Counted from the first letter of the stretch, positions 22,738-30,582 are shown. The stretch: DNA of 32,699 nt from Alistipes sp. (GCA_017379015.1 JAFNXN010000003.1:1-32699), one strand, 5' to 3'. Notes: a model not told the origin generated them from the sequence alone. Made by a program: numbers and translations.

Positions 22738-24420
22738 ATGTCTGAGGAGGTAAAGAAGAGAGGTGGTTTTTGGCGTGTGGTCATTGCAGTGTTGGTAATA
22801 CTTTCGGCGCTGCTCACGGGTATGCTCATCGAGCGAGGAAGACTATATCATCTGTGGAATGCTCTCTCGAAGAGCAATTCGGAGATGGAGCATGTTGCCT
22901 CGGAGCTTGAGAACCTGGAGCGTTATCTCACGCTGAGCGACAAGATGGTGCAGACGGTGAGTGCCATACGTAACTACTACGTGGACTCGATACGTATGGA
23001 TACCATCTACGATCGCGTGATTCCGAAGCTCCTCTCCGAACTCGATCCCCACTCGGAGTATATCCCAGCCAAGGATTTCCAGAAGGTTAACGAGTCGCTT
23101 GAGGGCGAGTTTGACGGCATCGGCATCGTCTTTAATGCCTCGACCGACACGATCATGGTGCTTAGTGTGATACCTCAGGGTCCGAGCGATAAGGCGGGCT
23201 TGCGCGCTGGCGACCGCATAATACGCATCGACGGCCGCGATGTTGCCGGTCAGAAGATCCCGCAGGACTCTATGGTGCGACTTATGCGTGGCCCTCGACG
23301 TTCGCATGTCAAGCTATCGTTGCAACGCCATGGCTTGAAGGATCTTGTCGAGGTGGATGTTGAGCGTGATGCTATCGAGCTGCACTCAATCGAGACATCC
23401 TTTATGCTCGATCGCGAGGCAAAGATCGGCTTTGTACGCCTGTCGCAGTTCTCACGCACGTCACATGCCGAGATGCGCAAGGCTATTGACGAGCTGCTTG
23501 CCGAGGGCATGAGCTCGCTCATTATCGACCTGCGTGGTAATGGTGGAGGCTTCCTCGATCAGGCGATACTTATCGCCAACGACCTGCTACCCGACGGAAG
23601 GCTTATTGTCTATACGGAGGATCGTCAGGGTGTGCAACAACGTCAGTATAGCCATTCGGGCAAGTACCCTGAGTTGGATGTTGTGATCCTTGTTGATGAG
23701 CTTAGTGCCTCGTCGAGCGAGATCCTTGCTGGTGCCATTCAGGATAATGACCGAGGTCTTGTCCTAGGACGACGCACCTTTGGTAAGGGCTTGGTGCAGT
23801 CGCAGATACCATTTGCCGATGGCTCGGCACTACGTCTTACCGTAGCGCGATACTATACCCCCACGGGACGCTCCATACAGAAGCCATACGTGCATGGCGA
23901 CGAGGAGTCCTACCAGATGGATATTATCAATCGCTACAACCGCAACGAGTTCTTCTCTGCCGACTCTATACATTTCGATAGCTCGCTACGCTATACCACG
24001 CCCGCAGGACGCACCGTCTATGGCGGTGGAGGCATCATGCCCGACATCTTTATTCCGATGGATACGGTGGGCTACACGGCCTACTACAACAAGGTGTGGA
24101 ATAGCAATGTTCTCTACCGTTATACGCTCGAGTTTACCGATCGTCATCGCGAAGCTATCGACCAGCTAGAGAGCCTCGAAGAGCTTGACTCGTTGTTTGA
24201 TAGATATGACCTCATGCGCGACTTTGTAGCCTATGCCGAGCGCAATGGCGTTGCTACACACCGCGCCCAGCTAGCCACGTCGCGTGAGATTATTCGCGCA
24301 CAGATTCGTGCATATATTGGTCGTAATACGCCTGTGGGCGATGCAGCATTCTACTACAACATCTATCCTGTCGATAATGTGTTGCAACGTGCTGTAGATG
24401 AGATCAAAAAGAGAAAATAA
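22738..24420 (+). CDS. C-terminal processing peptidase, S41 family
   Basis: 560 residues. An N-terminal membrane anchor (about 12-30, WRVVIAVLVILSALLTGML) is followed by a PDZ domain at about 115-195 (GEFDGIGIVF, GLRAGDRIIRIDGRD) and the S41 catalytic core (VRLSQFSRTS, IIDLRGNGGGFLDQAI). The Ser/Lys dyad is Ser325 in SASSSEI and Lys350 in TFGKGLVQ, 25 residues apart as in E. coli Tsp, with the matching Asp336. The protease would act on periplasmic or outer-membrane proteins. The ATG at 22738 gives a normal anchor. A small anchored protein begins 12 bases after its stop. Length is typical of Bacteroidota CtpA. Confidence 0.94.
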   Translation: MSEEVKKRGGFWRVVIAVLVILSALLTGMLIERGRLYHLWNALSKSNSEMEHVASELENLERYLTLSDKMVQTVSAIRNYYVDSIRMDTIYDRVIPKLLSELDPHSEYIPAKDFQKVNESLEGEFDGIGIVFNASTDTIMVLSVIPQGPSDKAGLRAGDRIIRIDGRDVAGQKIPQDSMVRLMRGPRRSHVKLSLQRHGLKDLVEVDVERDAIELHSIETSFMLDREAKIGFVRLSQFSRTSHAEMRKAIDELLAEGMSSLIIDLRGNGGGFLDQAILIANDLLPDGRLIVYTEDRQGVQQRQYSHSGKYPELDVVILVDELSASSSEILAGAIQDNDRGLVLGRRTFGKGLVQSQIPFADGSALRLTVARYYTPTGRSIQKPYVHGDEESYQMDIINRYNRNEFFSADSIHFDSSLRYTTPAGRTVYGGGGIMPDIFIPMDTVGYTAYYNKVWNSNVLYRYTLEFTDRHREAIDQLESLEELDSLFDRYDLMRDFVAYAERNGVATHRAQLATSREIIRAQIRAYIGRNTPVGDAAFYYNIYPVDNVLQRAVDEIKKRK

Positions 24421-24432
24421 AAGTCGCTAGAT

Positions 24433-24672
24433 ATGTTAAAACGCATTATTGGAGTGCTCTTTGCACTCTTTGTATTGGCAACGATCCTATGTGCCGCACT
24501 CGAGTATGGCAGCTATGAGTCGATGCTCTTTTCCGATGGTGAGGAGTTTGTGCTTGAGGACCTCATAGAAGATGAGCTTGTCGTTGATCCCAACATAGCG
24601 CCAGATGCCGCACCGCAGATAGCTCCAAATACAGCACCCCAGCAGAGTGCCGAGGGTGCTGATCAACTTTAG
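24433..24672 (+). CDS. Small membrane-anchored acidic, Ala/Pro-rich protein
   Basis: 79 residues. A hydrophobic segment (about 5-23, IGVLFALFVLATILCAAL) is followed by an acidic stretch (DGEEFVLEDLIEDELVVD) and a tail with the short repeat xxAPxxAPQxAPNxAPQ. A Cys follows LATIL but the -1 residue is Leu, so a lipobox is not convincing. No family is recognised. The tight spacing to the CtpA-type protease (12 bases) suggests cotranscription and that it could be a partner or substrate; this is inference. It is also present with clear codon bias, which supports it as a real gene. Confidence 0.65.
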   Translation: MLKRIIGVLFALFVLATILCAALEYGSYESMLFSDGEEFVLEDLIEDELVVDPNIAPDAAPQIAPNTAPQQSAEGADQL

Positions 24673-24677
24673 ATAAA

Positions 24678-24716
24678 AGAGCCCCGCCGCTGTACTGAGT
24701 GCCAGTGACTATGGTT
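24678..24716 (+). repeat. Possible degenerate copy of the structured 3' element
   Basis: After the small gene, GCTGTACTGAGT followed by GACTAT resembles the inner core CTGTAC(G)TGAGTACTAT of the elements at 1111 and 11089. The outer stem is not preserved. May be a remnant or chance. Confidence 0.25.
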
Positions 24717-24771
24717 AGTACCCAAGATATTCGGACTATCTTTAATTAAATTATTTAGATATTAGATAGAT

Positions 24772-26043
24772 ATGACTAGTAACGCATGTAATGAGGTTTC
24801 TTCTGATGCCGAAAGGTGGAACGATGTCAAACAGCTTAATGATATATTCTTAGTACATCAGTATCTTAGGGAGCATCCAAACACTCCATATAAGTCGCAG
24901 GCAGAGTCGCTATTTATCTCGCTCAAGCAGAACGAGATAAGAGAGATGCTCAAACAAAATACCGAGTATGATGCAGAGCGTCTTATCCGCATAATTAACG
25001 AGGGTGTGATCTCCGAGAACGAGATTATCAACTCGAAGGTCGTAACCAAGCCAGTGCTCGAGACTCTTAAGTCTTTAAAGACCGTTCATGGCGATATTTT
25101 AGATATTCATGTAGCCATGAACAGCTATATGGCAGAGTGCAAGGAGGGCTATACTGATGTCTACTTCTTCGGTGTGCCAGCGTCAGGTAGGACCTGTCTA
25201 ATTGCGAGCCTTTTATGCTCAAATTTAGTCCATGTCAATCTTGCTGCCGGCGCTGGTGACTATGCCTTGGCACTCCAACAGTACATAGATGCTGGTCTAA
25301 CAATTCCACGTACCCCAGGTACATTCGTAACGGCCATTGAGACTACAATAAGATCAATGATGTCAGCTGAAGCTGAAGCTAAGGTTAATTTCATTGTGGT
25401 GCCTGGTGAGGAGTACGCGTTGAATATTGCCTTTAATCCTGAGCGAATCTTCGAGTTCGAGGATATGGGTGTTAGTTCTGTAAGGCTACTTCAAAACAAC
25501 AACCGCAAGGTATTCTTCTTTATCATCGATCCTACGCATTACGCGGTGCGTATCAACCGCGATATTGTGGATGGCTACGACGAGAATACTGGCGCGCCTA
25601 TCACTCACCTTGAGTACTGCGTGGTGAACCAGCGCACGTTGATTCAGAAGATGGTTAACATCTTCGAGAATCCAGGCAACGCCGAGATTATGAAGAAGGT
25701 TGACTCAATCAACTTTGTTATGACCAAGTCGGATAGATTGGGCAATGCCGTGGAGCGAGAGAAGAAGGCAAGAGAGATATTTAACAACAAGTTCGCAAAT
25801 AGGATCCTCGAGCCACTTATCAGCCTCTGTAAGAAGTATAATATCAATTCTAGTACAGAGTTCCACCCTCAACTCTACACCTTCTCAATTGGAAAATTCT
25901 ACCCTGGTTGGGTATTTGAGTATGATTCAACAGATTCTGATCGTTTAGCAGAGGCAATAAGGAGTTTTTGTCACAATAATAGGCCTAAGAGATGGTGGGA
26001 AAAGATTAAGGATGTAAGATGGGTTAGGAGGAGCAAATCTTGA
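24772..26043 (+). CDS. GTPase-like protein with degenerate P-loop, unknown function
   Basis: 423 residues, no signal peptide. The N-terminal 110 residues look helical and include LVHQYLREHPNTPYKSQAE, reminiscent of helical repeat or adaptor segments. A nucleotide-binding core follows: beta-strand TDVYFFGVPASGRTCLIASLL, in which the P-loop GxxxxGK(S/T) reads GVPASGRT (residues 134-141), so the usual lysine is Arg140. A later strand ends VMTKSDRLG, a good NKxD-type guanine-binding motif (TKSD, 318-321). The switch-II DxxG is replaced by VPGEE. The protein therefore resembles a TRAFAC-class GTPase that may bind but poorly hydrolyse nucleotide. C-terminus is basic and tryptophan-rich (RWWEKIKDVRWVRR). 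It stands alone, flanked downstream by a REP-like repeat. I do not recognise a named family. Confidence 0.82.
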   Translation: MTSNACNEVSSDAERWNDVKQLNDIFLVHQYLREHPNTPYKSQAESLFISLKQNEIREMLKQNTEYDAERLIRIINEGVISENEIINSKVVTKPVLETLKSLKTVHGDILDIHVAMNSYMAECKEGYTDVYFFGVPASGRTCLIASLLCSNLVHVNLAAGAGDYALALQQYIDAGLTIPRTPGTFVTAIETTIRSMMSAEAEAKVNFIVVPGEEYALNIAFNPERIFEFEDMGVSSVRLLQNNNRKVFFFIIDPTHYAVRINRDIVDGYDENTGAPITHLEYCVVNQRTLIQKMVNIFENPGNAEIMKKVDSINFVMTKSDRLGNAVEREKKAREIFNNKFANRILEPLISLCKKYNINSSTEFHPQLYTFSIGKFYPGWVFEYDSTDSDRLAEAIRSFCHNNRPKRWWEKIKDVRWVRRSKS

Positions 26044-26085
26044 TAGATAGAGTGAAGTAGCGACGACGCGAAGAAAAATCCCTTT

Positions 26086-26179
26086 GTCATTGCGAGGCTT
26101 GGCACAAGCCGTGGCAATCTCCTTCGAGGCGCGCTAATGAGGGAGATTCCCACGCTCGCCTCAGCTCGCTCGGAATGAC
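26086..26179. repeat. REP-like palindromic repeat, full copy
   Basis: Left ends GTCATTGCGAGG and CGTGGCAATCTC, right ends GAGATTCCCACG and CTCGGAATGAC, same design as at 11245-11334. The middle has GGCGCGCTAATGAGG compared with AGCGCGCTAACAAGG in the other copy. Confidence 0.8.
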
Positions 26180-26209
26180 GGGGTGGTTACTCCTATCATC
26201 TTTGCTCTT

Positions 26210-26434
26210 TTATCGCTTCTCTTTCTTCCTGTCATACTCCTCAACAAGGCTATGGCCGATGCGTACGGCGGTCTCCTCCACTCGTTTGTAGGCATCCACC
26301 GTGGCATTCTCAACGGCCTTATAGCCACCTACTGCAGCCCCCTCAACAGCCTTGTAACCATCAACTACGGCGTTCTCAATATTTACATACGCCTTAACCA
26401 CATCTTTCGCGAGACTCTTAACTCTCTTTGTCAT
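26210..26434 (-). CDS. Small 11-residue-repeat amphipathic protein
   Basis: 74 residues built mainly of three to four repeats of the form (A/V)VxGYKAVExA: VVDGYKAVEGA, AVGGYKAVENA, TVDAYKRVEET. The period of 11 is that of amphipathic helices in LEA-like or membrane/lipid-associated proteins, and the shape recalls small proteins with repeated VVxGYKKIE found in gut Firmicutes. Start MTKRVKSLAKDVVKAY. It is highly charged, has no signal peptide and ends in KKEKR. A TACTTTTG box (26477-26470) lies 35 bases upstream. Function unknown; stress protection or membrane association is a guess from composition. Confidence 0.72.
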   Translation of the reverse strand: MTKRVKSLAKDVVKAYVNIENAVVDGYKAVEGAAVGGYKAVENATVDAYKRVEETAVRIGHSLVEEYDRKKEKR

Positions 26435-26469
26435 AATTGTATTGTTTAATTAATTCTGTTTTCAGGGAG

Positions 26470-26486
26470 CAAAAGTACTATCTTTG
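26470..26486. promoter_or_regulatory. Back-to-back promoter boxes between the 11-mer-repeat gene and the AraC regulator
   Basis: TACTTTTG on minus (26477-26470) and TATCTTTG on plus (26479-26486) lie 1 base apart, pointing in opposite directions. Confidence 0.45.
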
Positions 26487-26541
26487 GCTGTGTGAGTAAA
26501 GTGCTGAGAGTCGAAAATAGTGGAGTGATACTCTGCTTGGC

Positions 26542-26573
26542 TTGTTTTATATGGTAGATATTTCTTAACTTTG
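26542..26573 (+). promoter_or_regulatory. Proximal promoter of the AraC-type regulator
   Basis: TTG (26542-26544) and TAACTTTG (26566-26573), spacing 21, about 32 bases before the ATG at 26606. Together with the box at 26479-26486 the regulator may have two promoters. Confidence 0.5.
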
Positions 26574-26605
26574 TGGAGTGATAGTCGAATTAATTATATT
26601 TGCCA

Positions 26606-27475
26606 ATGTTAGCTGAAGTTGTTGAAGAGTATCTTGTGGATGATCGTTGCGCTGTGGTATATAGCATAGGCGATGAGATCTCGCTGGTTGAAAATCCATC
26701 GTTTGCCGTGCTGCCATGCCACCCCTATAAGTCGCCTTTCACTGTGGCAGTATATTGCCGACGTGGATCTGCTACTGGGCGTGTTGGTGCGCGCAGCTAC
26801 GATCTTGAGGCGGGAGGATTGTTCATCGTGCTACCTGGTCAGATTAATGAGCTGGTGTGCCTAAGTGATGATTTTGAGGCCACATATCTCCTTATGACAG
26901 ACAGTTTTACGGAGAGCTTGAGCGTTGGAAATACCTTTGATATGCACAACATCATTTGTTCGCGCCCCTATGCACTTCTCTCGCTGCGGGCGCGTGAGGC
27001 TGTCGAGGACTACCTTAGGATGGCGCGTAACACTATCTCGGTGGAGGAGAACCCTCATCGTCTGGAGATTTTGCGTCTTATGACGCGCGCCTTCTTTTTG
27101 GGGTTGGGCTACTTTCTCCATGAGCATAGTGCGCCAAAGGGCGAGAGTCGTCAATCAAGGCTCACCTCCGAGTTTATTGAGCTTGTCGAGAAGAACTATC
27201 GCACGCATCGCGACCTTAAGTATTATGCCGATAGCATGGGCCTGACGCCCAAGTATATAACAACTGTTGTCAAGGCGTCGAGTGGTCGTAGTGCCATGGA
27301 GTGGATCGAGCGTTATGTGACGCTTGATGCCATTGCGCAGCTACGTTCTACACGCCGTTCAATCAAGCAGATAGCCTACGACCTCAACTTCCCGTCGCTA
27401 TCCTTCTTTGGCAAGTACTTTACGCGGGTAGTTGGTATCTCGCCCGTTGCTTATCGCAATAGGGAGCAGAACTAA
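26606..27475 (+). CDS. AraC-family transcriptional regulator
   Basis: 289 residues from ATG 26606; a TTG two codons upstream is less likely. The N-terminal 150 residues are a cupin-like sensing domain (EAGGLFIVLPGQINELVC is the usual segment). The C-terminal domain has the two helix-turn-helix units: DLKYYADSMGLTPKYITTVVK and SIKQIAYDLNFPSLSFFGKYF, ending GISPVAYRNREQN. This is the common Bacteroidota type with the cupin at the front. It is divergent from the small repeat protein, which may be its target; other neighbours give no hint of the ligand. Confidence 0.92.
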   Translation: MLAEVVEEYLVDDRCAVVYSIGDEISLVENPSFAVLPCHPYKSPFTVAVYCRRGSATGRVGARSYDLEAGGLFIVLPGQINELVCLSDDFEATYLLMTDSFTESLSVGNTFDMHNIICSRPYALLSLRAREAVEDYLRMARNTISVEENPHRLEILRLMTRAFFLGLGYFLHEHSAPKGESRQSRLTSEFIELVEKNYRTHRDLKYYADSMGLTPKYITTVVKASSGRSAMEWIERYVTLDAIAQLRSTRRSIKQIAYDLNFPSLSFFGKYFTRVVGISPVAYRNREQN

Positions 27476-27529
27476 ATGAAGCTGAATAAAAAGTGTATTT
27501 TGTCGTTATACTCGCCCTCAAAATCCTCA

Positions 27530-27592
27530 TTTACGCTTAAGTAAACTCCGGTTTTTCGGGCTTCGCAAGCCTAAAACTACATCTTTTTCTTC
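27530..27592 (+). terminator. Possible terminator of the AraC gene
   Basis: Two small hairpins: TTTAC/GTAAA (27530-27534 with 27541-27545) and GGCTT/AAGCC (27559-27563 with 27567-27571, loop CGC), followed by ATCTTTTTCTTC. I recall similar sequence from intergenic regions of Bacteroidales, but cannot verify that here. Confidence 0.4.
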
Positions 27593-27608
27593 AACTTCTA
27601 AACAATAA

Positions 27609-27640
27609 GGGGATGACTAATTTACTTTTTAGTCACCCCC
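27609..27640. terminator. Terminator hairpin between convergent AraC and panB genes
   Basis: GGGGATGACTAA (27609-27620) pairs with TTAGTCACCCC (27629-27639) with one bulged base and an 8-base loop. On minus it is followed by TTATTGTTT, and it lies downstream of panB. Confidence 0.75.
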
Positions 27641-27664
27641 ATTACCTCAAGTTCTCCTTTCTCC

Positions 27665-28480
27665 TTAGTACTGCTCCTTCTCGTTGGGGAAGTCGCGGCT
27701 CTTAACATCGTCTACATAGTGGCCTACGGCCTCCAAAATCGTCGTGCCAAGGTCGGCATAGCGGCGTAAGAAGCGTGGTGAGAAGGCCTGTGTGATGCCT
27801 AGCATGTCGTGTGCCACGAGCACCTGACCATCTGTAGCACCACCAGCACCAATGCCGATAGTTGGGATGTGTAGCTCCTTAGATACTCGAGCACCCAGCT
27901 CTGCGGGGATCTTCTCCAAGACAAGGGCGAAGCAACCGGCCTCCTCAAGGAGTCGTGCGTCGCGAATGAGCTTCTCTGCCTCCGCCTCATTCTTAGCCCT
28001 AACATTATATGTGCCGAACTTATGTATCGATTGAGGCATGAGTCCGAGATGACCCATCACGGGGATACCTGCCGACAAAATACGATTTACCGACTCCAGT
28101 ACCTCTTCGCCACCCTCAAGCTTAACAGCGTCAGCCTCAGTCTCTTTCATGATGCGAACTGCCGAGTCGAGAGCGAGTTTGGAGTTGCCCTGGTAGGTAC
28201 CAAACGGAAGGTCGACAACAACCAAAGCGCGCTCCACGGCGCGAACAACCGACTTAGCGTGGTAGATCATCATATCGAGCGTTATGGGTAGGGTGGTCTC
28301 AAATCCCGCCATCACATTTGCGGCAGAGTCGCCAACAAGGATGACGTCGACACCCGCCTTATCCACAATCTTTGCCATTGAATAGTCGTACGATGTGAGC
28401 ATAGCGATCTTCTCGCCACGCTGCTTCATCTCGGTGAGTCGTAATGTGGTTACGGCTCGTAGTGTACTCTCTACAGACAT
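27665..28480 (-). CDS. panB: 3-methyl-2-oxobutanoate hydroxymethyltransferase
   Basis: 271 residues, the normal length. The enzyme adds a hydroxymethyl group from methylenetetrahydrofolate to 2-ketoisovalerate, giving ketopantoate in the pantothenate/CoA pathway. The TIM-barrel signatures are clear: [38 protein letters not shown] (metal-binding Asp in VGDS), [15 protein letters not shown] and [11 protein letters not shown], then TIGIGAG and [10 protein letters not shown]. The start at 28480 gives [24 protein letters not shown] promoter lies 25 bases upstream. No other pan gene is adjacent, so the pathway is split in this genome. Confidence 0.96.
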   Translation of the reverse strand: MSVESTLRAVTTLRLTEMKQRGEKIAMLTSYDYSMAKIVDKAGVDVILVGDSAANVMAGFETTLPITLDMMIYHAKSVVRAVERALVVVDLPFGTYQGNSKLALDSAVRIMKETEADAVKLEGGEEVLESVNRILSAGIPVMGHLGLMPQSIHKFGTYNVRAKNEAEAEKLIRDARLLEEAGCFALVLEKIPAELGARVSKELHIPTIGIGAGGATDGQVLVAHDMLGITQAFSPRFLRRYADLGTTILEAVGHYVDDVKSRDFPNEKEQY

Positions 28481-28505
28481 ACAGTTTGAGTTTTGAAAAT
28501 TTATA

Positions 28506-28536
28506 CAAAGATAGTCATTAATCGCAAATGTGCAAA
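28506..28536 (-). promoter_or_regulatory. Promoter of panB
   Basis: TTTG (28536-28533) and TATCTTTG (28513-28506), both perfect on minus with 19 bases between. Confidence 0.7.
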
Positions 28537-28594
28537 TTTTATCGCACGACAGATGTCACTTATCTCCAATATACAAAAAAAATACTAATATATA

Positions 28595-28625
28595 TTGTAT
28601 GTTCAGAAAATAATGCCTATCTTTG
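28595..28625 (+). promoter_or_regulatory. Promoter of rimP-nusA-infB operon
   Basis: TTG (28595-28597) and TATCTTTG (28618-28625), 20 bases apart. The resulting transcript would start near 28630, 80 bases before rimP. Confidence 0.72.
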
Positions 28626-28641
28626 TGGCGTTATTAGGCGA

Positions 28642-28665
28642 ATGTAAGGGGACGGGAGTCCCCTT
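28642..28665 (+). promoter_or_regulatory. Hairpin in rimP leader with start-stop codon pair
   Basis: AAGGGGAC (28646-28653) pairs with GTCCCCTT (28658-28665) around a GGGA loop of the GNRA type. An ATG immediately followed by TAA (28642-28647) abuts and overlaps the stem base. A few T residues follow (TTATTTC), so this could also act as a weak terminator or a regulatory site of the ribosome/transcription-factor operon. Confidence 0.55.
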
Positions 28666-28711
28666 ATTTCGTACTTGTAGTCTTGATTACGAAAGAAAAT
28701 ATAATTTATAT

Positions 28712-29179
28712 ATGATTGATCCTAAGTCTGTTATAGATATTGCTGAGCGTCATTTGGCGGGTAGCGATATGTTTGTTGTGGAGTGTAAGATTACCCCTAT
28801 GGGCGAGATTGAGCTCCTAGTAGATAGCGACACGGCAGTTAAACTAGAGGATTGTGCTGCGCTCAACCGCGCTATCGAGTCGGAACTCGATCGTGAGGTC
28901 GAGGACTACTCGCTAATGGTAGCATCGGCAGGCATCGGCTCAGAGCTTAAGCTCCTCAGACAGTTCCACAAGATTTTGGGCAGCGATGTCGAGGTATTGC
29001 TCAAAGATGGTGTCAAGATTTTGGCGAAGCTGGAAAGTGCCGACGAGAGTGGCATCACCCTATCGTACGAGGAGAAGCAGGCCGTAGAGGGCAAGAAACG
29101 CAAGGTAACGGTAGAGGTTACCAAGGAGTACAAGTGGGAGGAGATAAAGTATACGAAGGAGTATCTTAACTTTAAGTAA
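28712..29179 (+). CDS. rimP: Ribosome maturation factor RimP
   Basis: 155 residues from the ATG at 28712; the frame extends 39 codons upstream but that stretch spans the promoter and leader hairpin and is rejected. RimP helps assemble the 30S subunit. Visible marks: VECKITPMGEIELLVDSD, LNRAIESELDREVEDYSLMVASAGIG (the typical Y-x-L-x-V-S-S-PG region, here with AG in place of PG) and a C-terminal Sm-like SH3 fold (LLKDGVKILAKLESAD). It is first in the operon with nusA and infB. Confidence 0.92.
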   Translation: MIDPKSVIDIAERHLAGSDMFVVECKITPMGEIELLVDSDTAVKLEDCAALNRAIESELDREVEDYSLMVASAGIGSELKLLRQFHKILGSDVEVLLKDGVKILAKLESADESGITLSYEEKQAVEGKKRKVTVEVTKEYKWEEIKYTKEYLNFK

Positions 29180-29352
29180 TTTGATTAGGGAATTTAAGGA
29201 GTGTAGAGAGTGTAAGGGGAGTAGAGAGAGTCGGGAAAAAGGAAAAATCACTAAATTCCCTAAATTCATTAAACTCACTAAATTCACAAACCTCCCTAAC
29301 CCCCCCCCACAACAGAGCAAAAACAAAACAAGAACAAAATATATATTAGAAA
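29180..29352. other. Low-complexity rimP-nusA spacer
   Basis: 173 bases, long for this operon. Purine-rich units (GGAGTGTAGAGAGTG) on the left face pyrimidine-rich units (CTAAATTCC, ATTAAACTC, ACTAAATTC) on the right. A perfect 12-base inverted repeat, TTAGGGAATTTA (29185-29196) with TAAATTCCCTAA (29252-29263), could form a stem of the transcript. A run of nine C occurs at 29300-29308. Confidence 0.75.
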
Positions 29353-30582
29353 ATGAAGTACGTTAATCTAATCAGCAACTTTGCTGAGTTTAAAGAGCTC
29401 AAGAGTATCGACAACAGCACGCTCATCGGCGTGTTGGAGGATGTTTTTCGCCATGCGTTGCAGAAGCAGTTCGAGAGCGATGAGAACTTCGATGTGATCA
29501 TCAACCCCGAGAAGGGCGACCTTGAGATTTGGCGCAACCGCACAGTGGTGGAGGATGATGCCGTGGAGAATGTTAACACCGAGATCTCACTCTCGGAGGT
29601 TAAGGCTATCGATGAGTCGTATGAGATTGGTGATGAGTATGTTGACCAGATCGACATGACAAAGTTTGGTCGTCGTGCAGTATTGTCACTACGCCAGAAC
29701 CTCGCATCGCGCATCCTCGATCTTGAGAAGGCAGCCCTCTTCGAGAAGTACTCGGAGCGTGTGGGCGAGATCATCTCGGGTGAGGTTTACCAGGTGTGGA
29801 AGAAGGAGGTATTGGTGCGTGACGACGAGGGTAACGACCTCTCGTTGCCTAAGATGGAGCAGATACCTAATGACTTCTACCGCAAGGGCGACACCATCAA
29901 GGCTATCGTGAAGTCTGTGGAGATGAACAACAACCAGCCACGTATCATCCTTTCGCGTACCGACAACCAGTTCCTCGAGCGTCTATTCGAGCAGGAGGTG
30001 CCTGAGATCTTCGATGGTCTTATCACCATCAAGAAGATTGCCCGCATCCCTGGCGAGCGTGCAAAGGTTGCTGTAGAGTCTTACGATGAGCGCATCGACC
30101 CTGTAGGCGCATGTGTCGGCATGAAGGGCTCACGTATCTACACTATCGTTAAGGAGCTTCGCAACGAGAATATCGATGTGGTGAACTATACGGCTAACAC
30201 CTCGTTGATGATTCAGCGTTCGTTGAACCCTGCAAAGATCTCGTCGATAACCATCGATGAGGAGCGTAAGACAGCAGCTGTATACCTCAAGCCTGAGGAG
30301 GTGTCATTGGCAATCGGTAAGGGTGGTTTGAACATCCGTCTTTCGAAGCTACTCACAGGCTACGACATCGACGTATATCGCGAGATCGAGGAGGAGGATG
30401 TAGCACTTACCGAGTTCTCTGACGAGATCGAGGGTTGGATCATCGAGGCTCTTAAGAGCGCAGGTTGCGATACCGCAAAGAGCGTGTTGGAGCTCTCTGT
30501 TGAGGAGGTAGCGCAGCGTGCCGACCTTGAGATCGAGCAGGCAGAGCAGGTTGTAGCCATCCTTAAGGCTGAGTTTGAGTAG
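29353..30582 (+). CDS. nusA: Transcription termination/antitermination factor NusA
   Basis: 409 residues. An N-terminal RNA-polymerase-binding domain (about 1-130), an S1 domain (about 135-200, SGEVYQVWKKEV), and two KH domains (DPVGACVGMKGSRIYTIVKE and the second LAIGKGGLNIRLSKLL) are followed by a helix-hairpin region (GWIIEALKSAGCDTA...). The E. coli protein has 495 residues with acidic repeats; these are missing, as is usual in Bacteroidota. The gene has no obvious own promoter and starts 173 bases after rimP. ATG 29353 gives MKYVNLISNFAEFKELKS. Confidence 0.95.
   Translation: MKYVNLISNFAEFKELKSIDNSTLIGVLEDVFRHALQKQFESDENFDVIINPEKGDLEIWRNRTVVEDDAVENVNTEISLSEVKAIDESYEIGDEYVDQIDMTKFGRRAVLSLRQNLASRILDLEKAALFEKYSERVGEIISGEVYQVWKKEVLVRDDEGNDLSLPKMEQIPNDFYRKGDTIKAIVKSVEMNNNQPRIILSRTDNQFLERLFEQEVPEIFDGLITIKKIARIPGERAKVAVESYDERIDPVGACVGMKGSRIYTIVKELRNENIDVVNYTANTSLMIQRSLNPAKISSITIDEERKTAAVYLKPEEVSLAIGKGGLNIRLSKLLTGYDIDVYREIEEEDVALTEFSDEIEGWIIEALKSAGCDTAKSVLELSVEEVAQRADLEIEQAEQVVAILKAEFE

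Noticed and set aside
27476-27544. 22-codon reading frame directly after the AraC stop
   Set aside because: Too short, overlaps a hairpin, and has no codon bias or homology I can recognise.
28595-28711. N-terminal extension of rimP (39 codons)
   Set aside because: It begins inside the promoter and runs through the leader hairpin; the family starts at MIDPKSVIDIAERHL.
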